A stretch of DNA of 24,557 nucleotides from Pseudomonadota bacterium (lineage in GTDB: Bacteria > Pseudomonadota > Gammaproteobacteria > Steroidobacterales > Steroidobacteraceae): assembly GCA_003242275.1 (NCBI GenBank), contig QGUX01000010.1, positions 1-24,557 on the forward strand, read 5' to 3'. The position numbers and the translations under genes were made by a program. The notes beneath the pieces are model-generated. The model was not told where the DNA came from, did not search any database, and was given only the letters and a program-made list of their open reading frames with translations. Every line of letters begins with the position of its first letter. Position 1 is the stretch's first letter. Below are positions 1 to 8,183 of this stretch, in pieces.

Positions 1-61
1 GCCACCCCCGAACTCTCCCCTCTCCTCTCGCTCGGCGGCGTCAGGTGTGTATAAGAGACGG
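1..61 (+). other. Residual sequencing adapter (Nextera-like) at the contig end
   Basis: Bases 43-61 read AGGTGTGTATAAGAGACGG, 17 of 19 identical to the Tn5 mosaic end used in Nextera libraries (AGATGTGTATAAGAGACAG). Bases 32-42 (TCGGCGGCGTC) match the end of the Nextera read-1 adapter, TCGGCAGCGTC, with one change. Bases 1-19 loosely resemble the P5 flow-cell oligo, leaving about eight bases where an i5 index would sit. The differences are mostly A-to-G changes and small indels, as in a badly read adapter. This stretch should be trimmed. Any start codon inside it, such as GTG at 47, is spurious, and bases 62 to about 90 may also contain errors. Confidence 0.9.
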
Positions 62-3000
62 CCCCCGCCGCCGCCGCTGCTCGCCGTGGGCGGAGAGGGT
101 GGCACGGGCTCGACCGCCGGTGACGTCGTGGTCAACAACTCCGGCACCATCCTGACGGTGGGCGAGAACGCCAACGGCATCCTCGCCCAGTCCATCGGCG
201 GTGGTGGCGGCAATGCCGGCATCGGCATTCCGCTGAGCACCGACGTGGCCTCGGTGGCGGTGGCCGGCGTGCTGTCGGCCGCGCTGGGCGGCAAGGGCGG
301 CGACGGCGGCCTGGGCGGCAATGTCACCGTGAACCACAGCGGCGACATCACCGTGCTCGGCCATGGTGCGCAGGCCGTGGTCGCCGAGAGCATCAACGGT
401 GGTGGCGGCGGCATCGCGCTGGACTTCAACGGCATCACCAGCCTGCCGGGTGGATCGGGCCTGCCTGACTGGTTCACCGGCACCGAAACCGATCCGGTGT
501 TCGTGCTGGGCATCGGCGGCGAGAACCAGCGCGGCGCTGGTGCCGGCCTCGTGACGCTCAACTACACCGGCACCTTCGGTGTGGCCGGCGACCACGGCGC
601 CGGCAGCCGCGTGCAGGCCATCGGCGGTGGCGGCGGCAACTTCGACTTCAAGCTGGGCACGCTGGACGCCGGCACGGTGGCCGACGATCTCGCCCGGATC
701 GAGGGGCGGCTCGGCGGCACCAGCGTCGATCCGGATGCCGGCGGCAATCGTGGCGGCGACATCGACGGCGTCCACCAGGGCGACCTGCTCAGCGAGGGGC
801 ACAACACCCCCGGCGTGCTGGCGCAGTCCATCGGCGGCGGTGGCGGCCGCGCCAACGTGGTGGTGGCTTCGCAGTCGGGCCGGTTCGGCGCCTCCAGTTT
901 CGTGCTGGGCAGCGAGGGCGGCAGCGACGACCGCGGTGGCGACATCACGCACGCGCAGCAGGGTTCCATCCGCACCAGCGGCACCGCCTCGCATGGCTCG
1001 GTGATGCAGAGCGTGGGCGGTGGTGGCGGCCTGCTGAGCTTCATCGTGGGCGAGGCGGGCGAACCGCAGCAGGTCGCCGCCTCCCAGAAACTGGAGGATG
1101 CCGGCGCGCCCGTGCATGCCCGCGCGGCGACGCCGGTGTTGCCGGCGCAGTCCGCGCCACTGGCGCTGGCGCTGGGCGCCACCGGCGGCTCCGCACAGCA
1201 TGGGGGTAACGTCCAGCTCGCCCTCGAGGGCGACGTGATCACCGGCGGTGCGCATTCGGTCGGCCTGCTGTTCCAGAGCATCGGCGGCGGTGGCGGCCTC
1301 GCCAACGTGGTCGGCGCCAGCAGCCTCGAAGTGGTGCTCGGCGGCGCCGGCGGGGCCGCGGGCAACGGTGGCGCGCTGGACGTTGCCAACACCGGCAACC
1401 TCTTCACGGCGGGCGAGGGCGCGCACGGTGTGCTGCTGCAGTCCATCGGCGGCGGGGGCGGTGCCGTGCTGTCCGACGTCGAGGCCAGCGTCGTGGCTTC
1501 GGCAGGGAATTCCGGCGACGGCGGCGCGATCCGGTTCAGCCAGGCCGGCGACATCCGCACCGAGGGTGCGCGCTCGTGGGGCCTGATCGCGCAGAGCATC
1601 GGTGGCGGCGGCGGGTTCGTCGACGGCGTGTTCGCCGGCAGCGCCGGCGGCACCGGGGCGGGTGGCACCATCGACCTCACCCTCGACGGCAATGTGTTCA
1701 CGCTCGGCGAGGGCTCCACGGCCCTGTTCGCGCAGAGCACCGGCACCAGCGGCGGCGGCAACATCGAGGCGCGCCTGACGGCCGGCCACTACATCCTCGG
1801 CGGCGCCGGCGGCACGGCGGTGCATCTCGACGGCGGCGCGGCCAACCGCTTCGAGAACGACGGCGTCGTGCAGACGCTGGACGGCATCGACGGCGCCGCG
1901 TTCATCGGCAGCGGCGGCAGCGACCTCATCCTGAACCGCGGTGTGGTCGTGGGCAACGTGGACCTCGGCGATGGCGCCAATGCCTTCACCAATGCCGCCG
2001 GCGCCACGTTCTATTCCGCGCCGGTGCTGTCGCTGGGGGCGGCATCCAACCTGTTCACCAACGAGGGACGGCTGGAGCCGGGCGCGCAGCAGCGCGCGCT
2101 GGTCACGCAGCTGTCGGGCAGCTTCGTGCAGGCCGCCGGCGGCGTGTCGCAGTTCGAGCTGGATTTCCTGTCCGGCGTGGTCGATTCGGTGGCGGCCACG
2201 GGCACGGCCCAGGTGGGCGGCGAGGTGAATGTCTCGTTGCTGAACGTGCACGTGATTCCCTCGGGCACGTTCGTCAAGCCGCTGTACACCGCCGCGGGCG
2301 GCATCACCAACGCGGGCCTGGCCTTCAATCCGCAGCGCTCCGCGGTGATCGACTACCGCCTGCTGTGGCATGCGACCAGCGCGGAAATGGAGTACACCGT
2401 CGACTTCTCGCCCCCCGGCGTGAAGGGCAACCGCAACGCCATCGGCGACTGGTTCAACCGCGTGCAGGCCGTGGGCAGCTCGCCGGAGCTGGCGGACCTC
2501 GTCACGCGGCTGGTGCTCGAGCCCGACCTCGACACCTATGCCGACCTGCTCACGCAGCTCGGTCCCGAACTGTACGCCGAGCAGCAGGCTTACACGCTGC
2601 GTTCAGGCCAGGCCTTCGGCCGCTCGCTGCGCAACTGCGGCTGGCAGAACCTGGGGCGCCTGGCTGGTGATGCGCCCTCCTGCACCTGGGTGCGGGTGGA
2701 CCTCGGTTCCACCGACCGCGATCCGGATGCGGGCACGCCGGATTCGGAGGAGACCCTGCGCCGCTACGCCTGGGGTTTCCAGTTCGCCCTCGAACGCGGA
2801 CTTTCCGTCGGCTTCGGCCTCGCGCTGGACGACGGCAACGTCAGCGGCTATGGCGATCTCTGGTCGGGCGGCATGAAGCAGCTGCAGGCGGGTGCCTCGC
2901 TGCGCAGGAACTTCGGCCGCTGGTCGGTGGGTGGCCTGGCGACGCTGGGCAAGAGCAGCCAGGACGCCAAGCGTGCCATCGCCGTCACTGATCCGCGCCT

Positions 3001-3511
3001 GGCCTCGGGCGACCGCAGCATCACCTTCGGTTCGCTGCTGGCGGATGCCAGCTACCGCTTCGACTTCGACGGCTTCGTGGTCACGCCCGGCCTTGCACTG
3101 GGCGGCGCGCTGCTGGACGCCAGCGGCATGGCCGAGTCCGGCGCCCACGAGCAGTCGCTGGTGATGCCCGGATACACGGATGTCCACCTGTGGGCCGAGC
3201 CTTCGGTGAACGTGGGCCTGGAGCGCGCCGTCGGCCGCGAGGGCCTGTTCAGGACCTATGCGCGCCTCGGCATGCTGGGATACCTCAATGGCGCGCGCAC
3301 CCAGGTGCGCGCCGGCCTCGCCGGTGGCCTGGAGGGCGTCACGCCGATGCGTGTCAAGTCGGACCTGGATGCCGTGCACCTGCTGGCCGAGGGCGGCGTG
3401 GAATATCTCACGGCCGCGGGCCTGTCGCTGGGTCTGAACTACACGGCGGAGCGTTCCGACCTGCGCAGCGGCGGCCACCTCGGCCTGCGCTTCGCGCTGT
3501 CGCTGTTCTGA
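62..3511 (+). CDS. Autotransporter (type V secretion), 5'-truncated, glycine-rich repeat passenger
   Basis: This is the C-terminal 1149 codons of a large outer-membrane autotransporter; the signal peptide and passenger start are cut off by the contig end. The passenger carries at least eight copies of a motif close to QSIGGGGG, at about bases 191, 391, 617, 830, 1011, 1277, 1442 and 1595, with a decayed ninth near 1735. Most copies follow a G-x-I-x-T-x-G-x-x-[AS]-x-G unit typical of beta-helical passengers. A connector follows (around bases 2420-2660), then a beta-barrel translocator of roughly 275 residues from about base 2681. The protein ends in aromatic-rich strands and a terminal Phe (LRFALSLF), the usual BAM recognition signature. 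The passenger should be surface-exposed or released; its ligand cannot be read from sequence. It is convergent with the aminotransferase gene. Confidence 0.9.
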   Translation, partial: PPPPPLLAVGGEGGTGSTAGDVVVNNSGTILTVGENANGILAQSIGGGGGNAGIGIPLSTDVASVAVAGVLSAALGGKGGDGGLGGNVTVNHSGDITVLGHGAQAVVAESINGGGGGIALDFNGITSLPGGSGLPDWFTGTETDPVFVLGIGGENQRGAGAGLVTLNYTGTFGVAGDHGAGSRVQAIGGGGGNFDFKLGTLDAGTVADDLARIEGRLGGTSVDPDAGGNRGGDIDGVHQGDLLSEGHNTPGVLAQSIGGGGGRANVVVASQSGRFGASSFVLGSEGGSDDRGGDITHAQQGSIRTSGTASHGSVMQSVGGGGGLLSFIVGEAGEPQQVAASQKLEDAGAPVHARAATPVLPAQSAPLALALGATGGSAQHGGNVQLALEGDVITGGAHSVGLLFQSIGGGGGLANVVGASSLEVVLGGAGGAAGNGGALDVANTGNLFTAGEGAHGVLLQSIGGGGGAVLSDVEASVVASAGNSGDGGAIRFSQAGDIRTEGARSWGLIAQSIGGGGGFVDGVFAGSAGGTGAGGTIDLTLDGNVFTLGEGSTALFAQSTGTSGGGNIEARLTAGHYILGGAGGTAVHLDGGAANRFENDGVVQTLDGIDGAAFIGSGGSDLILNRGVVVGNVDLGDGANAFTNAAGATFYSAPVLSLGAASNLFTNEGRLEPGAQQRALVTQLSGSFVQAAGGVSQFELDFLSGVVDSVAATGTAQVGGEVNVSLLNVHVIPSGTFVKPLYTAAGGITNAGLAFNPQRSAVIDYRLLWHATSAEMEYTVDFSPPGVKGNRNAIGDWFNRVQAVGSSPELADLVTRLVLEPDLDTYADLLTQLGPELYAEQQAYTLRSGQAFGRSLRNCGWQNLGRLAGDAPSCTWVRVDLGSTDRDPDAGTPDSEETLRRYAWGFQFALERGLSVGFGLALDDGNVSGYGDLWSGGMKQLQAGASLRRNFGRWSVGGLATLGKSSQDAKRAIAVTDPRLASGDRSITFGSLLADASYRFDFDGFVVTPGLALGGALLDASGMAESGAHEQSLVMPGYTDVHLWAEPSVNVGLERAVGREGLFRTYARLGMLGYLNGARTQVRAGLAGGLEGVTPMRVKSDLDAVHLLAEGGVEYLTAAGLSLGLNYTAERSDLRSGGHLGLRFALSLF
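191..1755 (+). repeat. Degenerate glycine-rich coding repeats in the autotransporter passenger
   Basis: Irregular repeats of about 50-85 codons, each centred on a conserved SIGGGGG box encoded by variants of tccatcggcggtggtggcgg. Spacing between boxes varies from about 150 to 265 bases, so this is a protein repeat and not a DNA satellite. The glycine boxes are near-identical at DNA level, which makes them prone to assembly collapse or recombination. Confidence 0.8.
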
Positions 3512-3522
3512 GCCTTGGAACG

Positions 3523-3549
3523 GGGCCGGCGGCGCGATGCCGCCGGCCC
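3523..3549. terminator. Hairpin between convergent genes, likely bidirectional terminator
   Basis: A perfect 11-bp GC-only stem (3523-3533 with 3539-3549) around a 5-base loop lies 12 bases after the autotransporter stop and 18 bases beyond the aminotransferase stop. Neither strand has a clear U-tract, so intrinsic termination is inferred from position and stem strength. Confidence 0.55.
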
Positions 3550-3566
3550 GCGGACGGAAAGGCGGC

Positions 3567-4703
3567 CTACTTCGCCGGTGCGATGCGATCCAGCGCCGCG
3601 GCCACGTGTCCGACGGTGCGATCCACGTTCAGCCACTTGTCGAGGCCGAACAGTCCCATGCGGAAGGTGCGGAAATCCTCCCCCTCGCCACACTGCAGCG
3701 GAACGCCGGACGCGGTCTGCAGCCCCGCCTCGATGAACTTCTTGCCGCTCTGGATGTCCGGGTCGGTGGTGTAGCTGACCACGACGCCCGGCGCCTTCCA
3801 GCCCTCGGCCGCGACGCTGGGGAAGCCGCGCGATTCCAGCAGCGCGCGCATCTTCCGGCCCAGCTCGAACTGCGCCTTCCGCACCTTGTCGAAGCCGATG
3901 CCGCGCGTCTCGGCCATCACGTCCCGCAGGCGCAGCAGGCCGTCGGTGGGCATGGTCGCATGGTAGGCGTGCTGGCCCTTCTCGTAGCCTTCCGCGATCT
4001 GCAGCCACTTCTTCAGGTCCGCGGCGAAGCTCGAGCTCTGCGTGGCCTCGATGGCCTCGCGGGCGCGCTCGTTCAGCAGCACCATGGCGCAGCAGGGCGT
4101 GCTGCTCCAGCCCTTCTGCGGCGCGGAGATCAGGATGTCGACCAGGCAGTCGCGCATGTTCACCCACACCGCGCCGGAGGCGATGCAGTCGAGCACGAAC
4201 AGCGCGCCCACTTCGCGCGCCGCCCCGCCGATGGTCTTCAGGTAGTCATCGGGCAGCAGGATGCCGCTGGCCGTCTCCACGTGCGGCGCGAACACGATCC
4301 TCGGGCGTTCCCGGCGGATGGCCTCGGCCACTTCGGCGGCCGGCACCGGCGCCCATGGCGCCTGCGGGCCTTCGCCCTGCCGGCGGGCCTGCAGCACCAC
4401 CGACTCGCCGGCGATGCCGCCCATCTCCAGGATCTGCGTCCAGCGGAAGCTGAACCAGCCATTGCGGACCACCAGCACCTTCTCGCGGTTCGCGAACTGC
4501 CGCGCCACCGCCTCCATGCCGAAGGTGCCGCTGCCCGGCACGATGGCCACGCTGGTGCCGCCGTACACCTCCTTCAGCGTCGAGATGATGTCCTGCATGA
4601 CGCCGATGAAGCGCCGGGACATGTGGTTCAGCGCGCGGTCGGTGTAGACGACCGAGAATTCGAGCAATCCGTCGGGGTCGACGTGGGGCAGCAGGCCGGG
4701 CAT
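3567..4703 (-). CDS. Class V aminotransferase (PLP-dependent, AGXT-like fold)
   Basis: A 378-residue fold-type I PLP enzyme of the class V family, which includes alanine/serine-glyoxylate and 2-aminoethylphosphonate aminotransferases and cysteine desulfurases. The PLP Schiff-base lysine is probably K197 in SAPQKGW, and D172 in VLDCIAS should contact the pyridine nitrogen. The glycine-rich phosphate loop is PGSGTFGMEA (56-65). The length fits a small cytosolic aminotransferase. ATG is preceded by GGAG about 8 bases upstream. The N-terminal segment VDPDGLLEFSVVYTDRALNH is distinctive, but the amino donor and acceptor cannot be assigned. The downstream neighbour is convergent and the upstream one divergent, so it is probably monocistronic. 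Confidence 0.88.
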   Translation of the reverse strand: MPGLLPHVDPDGLLEFSVVYTDRALNHMSRRFIGVMQDIISTLKEVYGGTSVAIVPGSGTFGMEAVARQFANREKVLVVRNGWFSFRWTQILEMGGIAGESVVLQARRQGEGPQAPWAPVPAAEVAEAIRRERPRIVFAPHVETASGILLPDDYLKTIGGAAREVGALFVLDCIASGAVWVNMRDCLVDILISAPQKGWSSTPCCAMVLLNERAREAIEATQSSSFAADLKKWLQIAEGYEKGQHAYHATMPTDGLLRLRDVMAETRGIGFDKVRKAQFELGRKMRALLESRGFPSVAAEGWKAPGVVVSYTTDPDIQSGKKFIEAGLQTASGVPLQCGEGEDFRTFRMGLFGLDKWLNVDRTVGHVAAALDRIAPAK

Positions 4704-4876
4704 AGGAATCTCCGTACAGAACCCCGAATTCTAGCAGCAGGAGGGGCACCGGTCCGCCGATGGGGCGTCGACACGCCGGCCGGGTCCGGTCTAACCTCCC
4801 GGGGGTCCCGCCAGGACGAGCGGCCGGGTGACCGGGCCGCCGGTGGATGCCGGGCAGAATGACAAGGAGGGGGATG
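4704..4876. promoter_or_regulatory. Divergent intergenic region (aminotransferase / lipoprotein)
   Basis: This 173-base gap separates two divergent starts and must hold both promoters. I see ribosome-binding sites for both genes: AGGAGG at 4865-4870 for the lipoprotein, and CGGAG just upstream of the aminotransferase ATG on the minus strand. No convincing -35/-10 pair or strong inverted repeat stands out. Confidence 0.4.
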
Positions 4877-5944
4877 ATGTCACGCTTGATCCGATGGGCC
4901 GCCCTGGCCACGACCCTGGGGCTCGTGGGTGGTTGCAATGATTCGCCCACCGCACCGGCGTCCTGCGACCGGCAGTGCCTGGGACGCATGCTCGACAGTT
5001 ACCTCGAGGCCGTGGTGGCCAACGATCCCTCCCGGGCGCCGCTGGTCATCGGCTTCAGGCAGACCGAGAACGCCGTCAACACCGTTCCCGGCAAGGGCGT
5101 GTGGCAGAGCGTGACCGCGCTGGGCAACCTGCAGCGCCGCTACTTCGATCCGGTCACCAGCCAGGCCGGCTACTTCGGCACGGTGAAGGAGGGCGATTCC
5201 ACCGCCATCGTGACCATCCGGCTGAAGGTCGAGGACGACGCGCTCACCGAGGCCGAGTGGTACATCGCGCGCGAGAACGATCCGGGCATGAGCGGGCCGC
5301 GCCAGCCCGGCGCGCCGCCGGCAAACCTGCACAATCCGGAATACCTGGAACAGAACCCGCCGCCGCAGCGCGTGGTGCCGCAGGCCGAACGCGTGGACCG
5401 CGCCACGCTGGCGCGCATCGTCGACAGCTACTTCGACGCCATCACCTCGCACGATCCATCCGTGGCGTTGGTGCACAGGGGTTGCGGCCGTGCAGAGAAC
5501 GGTTCGCCCGCGCCCGGCGGTGACTTCCTGCCGCCGGCGCCGCGGCGTGGCGGCCCGCCCACCGGGCCGGGAGCCGGGCCGCAACCGCCGGCCGGACCCG
5601 CCGCCGGTGGTCCCGGCGCGCCGCAGCCCGGCGTGGGCAGCCGCGACTGCGTGGCCGGGCTGGAGAACTTCCCGGTCGCGATGGTGGCGGCGCGCCGCAT
5701 GCCGCTCATCGACGAGGAGGCACAGATGGTGCTCGCCACCGGCGTGTTCATCCGCAATCCCGGCGTGACGACGCCGCGCAACGTGGCCAGCTGGTGGTTC
5801 GTGATCGACGAGGCGAAGATCCGCACCACCTACACGGCGATGTTCTATCCGCCGCCGCACCTGGCCGTGCCGAACTGGCCGCCGTACGACGGCAACTGGC
5901 CGCTGCCGGCTACCTTCGCGCCGGCGGCGCCACAGGGAAGATAA
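4877..5944 (+). CDS. Putative lipoprotein with two diverged NTF2/SnoaL-like repeats
   Basis: A 355-residue protein starting at the second of two adjacent ATGs, which sits 6 bases after AGGAGG; 4874 is the alternative. The N-terminus is a short basic region plus hydrophobic segment ending in LVGGC, a plausible lipobox with Cys20 as the lipidated residue, so a membrane-anchored envelope protein is likely. Two halves are related: 39-66 begins LDSYLEAVVANDPSRAPLV and 182-209 begins VDSYFDAITSHDPSVALVH. Both share an acidic helix followed by a substrate-pocket-like strand, as in SnoaL/NTF2-fold domains of unknown function. A Pro/Gly-rich insert (about 211-255) interrupts the second repeat. No catalytic function can be named. 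The phosphotransacylase gene follows 51 bases downstream. Confidence 0.75.
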   Translation: MSRLIRWAALATTLGLVGGCNDSPTAPASCDRQCLGRMLDSYLEAVVANDPSRAPLVIGFRQTENAVNTVPGKGVWQSVTALGNLQRRYFDPVTSQAGYFGTVKEGDSTAIVTIRLKVEDDALTEAEWYIARENDPGMSGPRQPGAPPANLHNPEYLEQNPPPQRVVPQAERVDRATLARIVDSYFDAITSHDPSVALVHRGCGRAENGSPAPGGDFLPPAPRRGGPPTGPGAGPQPPAGPAAGGPGAPQPGVGSRDCVAGLENFPVAMVAARRMPLIDEEAQMVLATGVFIRNPGVTTPRNVASWWFVIDEAKIRTTYTAMFYPPPHLAVPNWPPYDGNWPLPATFAPAAPQGR

Positions 5945-5995
5945 GGAGCCGGAACGCGGCACCAGCTTCAGCCTGGTGGAAATGCCTGCCGGCCC

Positions 5996-6598
5996 ATGAG
6001 TCGCCAGATGAGCGCCGTGATCCCGATTGCCGTCTCCGCCCGCCACGTGCACCTTTCCCCCCGCTCGATCGACCGGCTGTTCGGGCCCGGGCACGAGCTG
6101 AAGGTGAAGATGCCGCTGTCTCAGCCGGGGCATTTCGCCGCGGTGGAGACGGTGTCGCTGGTCGGCCCGAAGGGAAGGCTGGACGGCGTGCGCATCGTCG
6201 GGCCGCCGCGCGAGGAGGACCAGGTGGAACTCTCGCGCAGCGACGAGATCGCGCTGGGCATCGATGCGCCGCTGCGCCTCTCCGGCGACCTGGCGGACAC
6301 CCCCGGCATCGACGTGGAAGGTCCGCGGGGCAGGGTGCACCTGGACCATGGCGTGATCACGGCCGTGCGGCACATCCACATGAGCCCGGAGGAAGCCGCC
6401 CGCTTCGGCGTGGCCGACCGCCAGAAGGTCAGCGTGGCCGTCGACAGCGACGGGCGCGACATGGTGTTCGGCGACGTGGTCGTGCGCGTCTCGCCGCGCT
6501 TCAGGCTGGAACTGCACCTGGATACCGACGAGGGCAACGCCGCCAATGTCGCCGCCGGTGCCACGGCGAGGCTGCTGCACGTCAGGCCGGAAGGGTGA
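5996..6598 (+). CDS. pduL: PduL-type phosphate acyltransferase (phosphotransacylase)
   Basis: A 200-residue zinc-dependent phosphotransacylase that interconverts acyl-CoA and acyl-phosphate (acetyl or propanoyl). It shows the family's paired histidine motifs, SARHVHLS (H17, H19) and VRHIHMSPEEA (H126, H128), and the C-terminal HLDTDEGNAAN block (H174). It lacks the N-terminal encapsulation helix of microcompartment PduL, and no shell genes are nearby, so it is probably a cytosolic enzyme feeding acetyl-phosphate metabolism. No acetate kinase is visible in the window. The ATG at 5996 overlaps the TGA of a possible 5-codon leader (5982-5999); the Shine-Dalgarno is weak, and M5 (6008) is an alternative start. 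The kinase-like gene follows 15 bases downstream, suggesting an operon. Confidence 0.85.
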   Translation: MSRQMSAVIPIAVSARHVHLSPRSIDRLFGPGHELKVKMPLSQPGHFAAVETVSLVGPKGRLDGVRIVGPPREEDQVELSRSDEIALGIDAPLRLSGDLADTPGIDVEGPRGRVHLDHGVITAVRHIHMSPEEAARFGVADRQKVSVAVDSDGRDMVFGDVVVRVSPRFRLELHLDTDEGNAANVAAGATARLLHVRPEG

Positions 6599-6613
6599 CG
6601 GGGCCGGGCGCGG

Positions 6614-8179
6614 ATGGGCGGTGACTTCCGGATCGAGGCACTGCTGCATCCCGGGGCATACCCGCACGAAGTCGGTCGCATCGAACTCGTCGCCACGCAT
6701 GTCTCCTGGGTGGTGCTGACGGGACCCTATGCCTACAAGGTCAAGAAACCGGTGCGCTTCGACTTCCTCGACGCCTCGACGCTGGAGCGCCGCGCCGCGC
6801 TGTGCGCGGAGGAGCTGCGGCTGAACCACCGCTTCGCGCCCGACATCTACCTGGATGTCGTGCCCGTGGTGCGCGCCGGCGAGGGATTCAAGGTGGGAGG
6901 CGGCGGCCCACCGGTCGAGTACGCACTGCGCATGCGGCAGTTCGACCCGGCCTGCTGCCTTCCGGAGCTGCTGCAACGCGAAGTCGTCACCGCCGAGGAT
7001 GCACGGCAGGTGGCGCGCATGCTGGCCGACATCCATGCCCGCTCCGGGATCGCGCCTGCCGGGTCGGACTTCGGCCGGTACGAGGACGTCCGCCGCCGCG
7101 TGCTGGGCAACATCCGCGAGGTCGCGCGCGACGGGGAAGCTTCCCTGCAGCCCGCGCTGGCCCGCATCGCCGACCTGGCCGCCGCGAGGCTGCAACGCCT
7201 GGCGCCGCTGGTGGAGGCGCGCCGGCGGGCGGGCCATGTGCGCGAATGCCACGGCGACCTGCATGCCGCCAACCTGGTGAAGTGGCGGGGCCGCTGGACG
7301 GCCTTCGACTGCCTGGAGTTCGACCCCGCGCTGCGCTGGATCGACACGCTGGGTGACCTCGCCTTCCTGTTCATGGACCTGCTGGCCCACGGACGCGAGG
7401 ACCTCGCCTTCGAATTCCTCAGCGCCTACGAAGAAGAGGCGGGCGACTACACCGGCCTCGCCCTGCTGCCGCTGCACGTCGCCGACCGCGCGCTGATCCG
7501 CGCCAAGGTCGGGCTGCTGCGCGCCGCCGGCGCCGGGCCGGAAGGCCGCCCGGCGCTGCTTGCCGCCGCCGGTGGCAGGATCGCCCTCGCGCGGCGCTGG
7601 CTCGAGGGCGTGCCCGGGGCGCTGGTGATCATGCACGGCCTCGCCGGCAGCGGGAAATCGACCGTGGCGGCCCAGCTGGTCGGGCGGATCGGCGCGGTGC
7701 GCATCCGCTCCGACGTGGAGCGCAGGCGGCTGGCCGGCAGGCCCGCCCTGTCACGGCGGCGGCAGGGTATCGCGGAGGGCGAGTATTCGCGCGACTGGAC
7801 GCAGCGCACCTATGCGCGCCTGCTGCGCTCGGCGCAGGCGGCGCTGAAGGGCGGCTGCAACGTCATCGTCGATGCCACCTTCCTCGACGCCTCGCATCGC
7901 GAGGCATTCCGGCGCCTGGCGCGAAGCATGGAGGCACGCTTCCTGATCGCCTCCTGCACGGCGGACCCGCAGGTGCTTCGGGCCCGCATCCGGGCGCGGG
8001 CCAGCTCGGGAACGGATCCTTCGGAAGCCACGGTGGCCGTGCTGGAGCACCAGCTGCGGACGCAGCATCCCCTCGCGGATACGGAACTTCAGAGAACCGT
8101 GCTTTTCGATACCGCGGATCGCGATTCAACATCGCGCGCACTGGACAGCGTGCGCGCACTCTGCGCCGGTAGAGCATAG
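6614..8179 (+). CDS. Bifunctional APH-like phosphotransferase / P-loop ATP-binding protein
   Basis: A 521-residue fusion. The N-terminal half is an aminoglycoside-phosphotransferase/choline-kinase-like domain: AYKVKKPVRFDFLDAS (40-55) supplies the ATP lysine, and ECHGDLHAANL (211-221) gives catalytic D215, H217 and N220. The second acidic motif is DCLEFDP (232-238). The C-terminal half is a zeta-toxin/gluconate-kinase-like P-loop domain with Walker A GLAGSGKST (342-350), then IRSDVERRRLAG and a VDATFLD motif. The same architecture is found in the mycobacterial DosR-regulated protein Rv2004c. The true substrate is not established for the family. Its stop lies only 4 bases from the stop of convergent PEP synthase. 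Being behind pduL and opposite the stress island, it is likely part of the same response. Confidence 0.88.
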   Translation: MGGDFRIEALLHPGAYPHEVGRIELVATHVSWVVLTGPYAYKVKKPVRFDFLDASTLERRAALCAEELRLNHRFAPDIYLDVVPVVRAGEGFKVGGGGPPVEYALRMRQFDPACCLPELLQREVVTAEDARQVARMLADIHARSGIAPAGSDFGRYEDVRRRVLGNIREVARDGEASLQPALARIADLAAARLQRLAPLVEARRRAGHVRECHGDLHAANLVKWRGRWTAFDCLEFDPALRWIDTLGDLAFLFMDLLAHGREDLAFEFLSAYEEEAGDYTGLALLPLHVADRALIRAKVGLLRAAGAGPEGRPALLAAAGGRIALARRWLEGVPGALVIMHGLAGSGKSTVAAQLVGRIGAVRIRSDVERRRLAGRPALSRRRQGIAEGEYSRDWTQRTYARLLRSAQAALKGGCNVIVDATFLDASHREAFRRLARSMEARFLIASCTADPQVLRARIRARASSGTDPSEATVAVLEHQLRTQHPLADTELQRTVLFDTADRDSTSRALDSVRALCAGRA

Positions 8180-8183
8180 GACC

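Noticed and set aside
191..1755. Regularly recurring GC-rich boxes that could suggest a CRISPR or satellite array
   Set aside because: Unit spacing is irregular, the repeats are diverged and in frame, and they encode the SIGGGGG motif of a passenger domain.
41..2371. 776-codon minus-strand frame opposite the autotransporter
   Set aside because: It is a repetitive shadow of the glycine-rich passenger, without a ribosome-binding site or recognisable domain.
5982..5999. Five-codon leader peptide (ATG...TGA) overlapping the pduL start
   Set aside because: Too short to judge and with only a poor ribosome-binding site; noted as context for start choice but not listed as a gene.
4880..7636. Very long minus-strand reading frame opposite the lipoprotein, pduL and kinase genes
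   Set aside because: Its translation is a low-complexity Arg/His/Ala/Gly mixture with no motifs, as expected for antisense frames in high-GC DNA; the plus-strand genes carry clear catalytic motifs.
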